Positions 4,278-5,142 of a stretch of DNA of 5,142 nucleotides are shown piece after piece. The stretch's first letter is position 1, and each line of letters starts with the position of its first letter. Position numbers and translations under genes: made by a program. The notes under the pieces were generated by a model that was given only the letters and a program-made list of their open reading frames with translations, ran no database searches and had not been told where the DNA came from. This stretch comes from Cyanobacteria bacterium HKST-UBA02 (GTDB lineage Bacteria > Cyanobacteriota > Vampirovibrionia > Obscuribacterales > Obscuribacteraceae): assembly GCA_020431945.1 (NCBI GenBank), contig JAGQHH010000402.1:1-5142 (forward strand), read 5' to 3'.

Positions 4278-5142
4278 TCATCTTATGACCGTAACCTTCA
4301 ACTTCACGCCTAGCTCTTGTGCATGTTTTCCTAATTTCTCAAACGCTTTCATTTGTTCCACTGTCATACTACCGTTTGGAATTCCGATGTGTAATACCTT
4401 TTGCTCAATTTCTCCCGGGTTGATTTGGCGCCCAGCCCACATTTTTCTTTGTCCATTCCATTGGCTCAGCTTCTCCAAATAACCATCCAGTTTTCTAAAA
4501 ACAGCATCAGCACTCTGGTAAGAAGTCCCTTCTAGATCAATAGATTTGAAACTGGTGAAGATTCCATCCTGAAAAATTCCATCATCAACTCGTGGGAAAT
4601 TCCGGGCCAGTATGCCACTTGAGCCCATCTCTCCCTCAGCTTCAAAGCCTCGGGTGCTCCATCCTTTTTCCCAAATGGAAGTCGTTACGTCATCGGTTGG
4701 TAAAACCATCTCAATCCCTGATTCTTCAGGGAAGTGAAGCGGTTTACCGTCTTTCGCGATAGGTACCTCTTCCTTCGGAATTTTAGTCAACCCTCTTGCT
4801 GCTAGTTGTTCTTCAGAAGCACCAGCCAGGGTGCTTTCTTCGACACCCATTACATTAGCAGCTTCCTTGCTGTTCAGCATCCGCTTTCCCATCAAGAAAA
4901 AGCCAGCCGCCGCCATGGCGGAGCCGGTCACGTCGCCTCGCTCGCCTGGCTCCATCTGCATTCGATCTGCGGACCAATGAGCCAGGCGATCATATGCAGT
5001 TTTGGCGGCATCGGCGGTATCAGCAGGCAGGTCATTTACTCCATGCTCGCCATAGTATTCACCAGCATTCTTGATTGCCTGCCGCCCACCTTCAGCTATC
5101 GTATGATTGGCTTCAGCAAAGCCCCTGGGCGTCAAGCCACGA
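4278..5142 (-). CDS. C-terminal part of a polymorphic toxin, PD-(D/E)xK-like nuclease end (5' end outside window)
   Basis: The frame is open through the right edge. The only start-like codon near the edge is a TTG at 5135 without context, so this is taken as the end of a larger protein; residue numbers count from that TTG. Residues 70-86 are a Gly/Ala/Met-rich hydrophobic patch. Residues 160-285 look like the C-terminal endonuclease domain found on CdiA-type proteins: RGFEAE (162-167), NFPRVDDG (179-186), FTSFKSIDL (193-201, likely catalytic K197), SYQSADAVFRKLDGYLEKL (205-223) and an IPNG...GVKLKVTV end. The spaced Glu-Asp-SxK residues suggest a PD-(D/E)xK metal-dependent nuclease, perhaps a tRNase or DNase. 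The stop overlaps ATGA with the downstream immunity frame. Delivery domains, if any, lie outside the window. If this gene is complete it would be an orphan toxin end. Confidence 0.7.
   Translation of the reverse strand, partial: RGLTPRGFAEANHTIAEGGRQAIKNAGEYYGEHGVNDLPADTADAAKTAYDRLAHWSADRMQMEPGERGDVTGSAMAAAGFFLMGKRMLNSKEAANVMGVEESTLAGASEEQLAARGLTKIPKEEVPIAKDGKPLHFPEESGIEMVLPTDDVTTSIWEKGWSTRGFEAEGEMGSSGILARNFPRVDDGIFQDGIFTSFKSIDLEGTSYQSADAVFRKLDGYLEKLSQWNGQRKMWAGRQINPGEIEQKVLHIGIPNGSMTVEQMKAFEKLGKHAQELGVKLKVTVIR

Noticed and set aside
4910..4921. 12-bp palindrome CCGCCATGGCGG in the toxin gene
   Set aside because: A window this size often holds a shorter palindrome, this one is GC-rich, and no neighbouring structure supports it.
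1..5142. tRNA, rRNA, insertion sequence ends or cyanobacterial HIP1 sites
   Set aside because: No T-loop/anticodon pattern, no terminal inverted repeats with a transposase, and no GCGATCGC were found on reading.
1..5142. The window as a complete circular plasmid
   Set aside because: Joining the ends leaves the toxin frame open for about 20 codons to a TAG at 60-62 with no good start, so closure is neither supported nor excluded.

Overview
The window looks like part of a plasmid or plasmid-like replicon. All four credible genes lie on the minus strand, so they read from the right edge to the left. The order is: (1) the C-terminal end of a large polymorphic toxin, cut by the right edge (4278-5142); (2) its probable immunity gene (3763-4173, or from 4281); (3) a helix-turn-helix plus coiled-coil DNA-binding protein (2834-3481, or from 3619); (4) a large archaeo-eukaryotic primase (AEP/PrimPol) type replication protein (266-2536). 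The RepA-like AEP layout and the HTH/coiled-coil partner remind me most of cyanobacterial plasmids, but that is recall without a search. The cyanobacterial HIP1 octamer (GCGATCGC) is absent, so the host is uncertain.

Right part (3763-5142): a toxin-immunity pair. The toxin end has a PD-(D/E)xK-like nuclease layout of the CdiA C-terminal type. Its stop codon overlaps an ATG in an ATGA junction. A better Shine-Dalgarno site and a hairpin argue that the immunity protein may really start 108 nt further on.

Middle (2834-3762): the HTH gene carries the strongest signal in the window. Nine exact copies of the palindrome GGCTNAGCC sit in two clusters on either side of the HTH-coding segment, spaced 20-13-20-13 bp (a 33-bp period). 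The palindrome is read in two different codon frames and its spacers have diverged, so it looks like a DNA-level element (iteron, centromere or operator array) built into the gene. The likely reader is the HTH protein itself, which would make a compact self-contained partition, replication-control or autoregulation unit.

Left part (1-2833): the primase gene has clear AEP motifs in its N-terminal 170 residues, a helical middle region, and an HTH near residues 400-438. It then has a tail of about 300 residues, the last 200 of which do not look like normal protein. The DNA under the tail and linker holds many nucleic-acid structures: a 22-bp perfect palindrome, a 9-bp hairpin, a G-quadruplex motif, G8 and A7 homopolymers whose slippage would end the protein at about 475 residues, a nested inverted repeat of about 116 nt, another long inverted repeat, and a pair of 17-bp iteron-like direct repeats read in different frames. 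The replication origin or a plus-strand regulatory RNA could lie within the apparent 3' half of the gene.

The inferred picture is a replication protein, a repeat-binding HTH protein with its sites in its own gene, and a toxin/immunity cargo. The roles come from domain and motif reading, not from database comparison.
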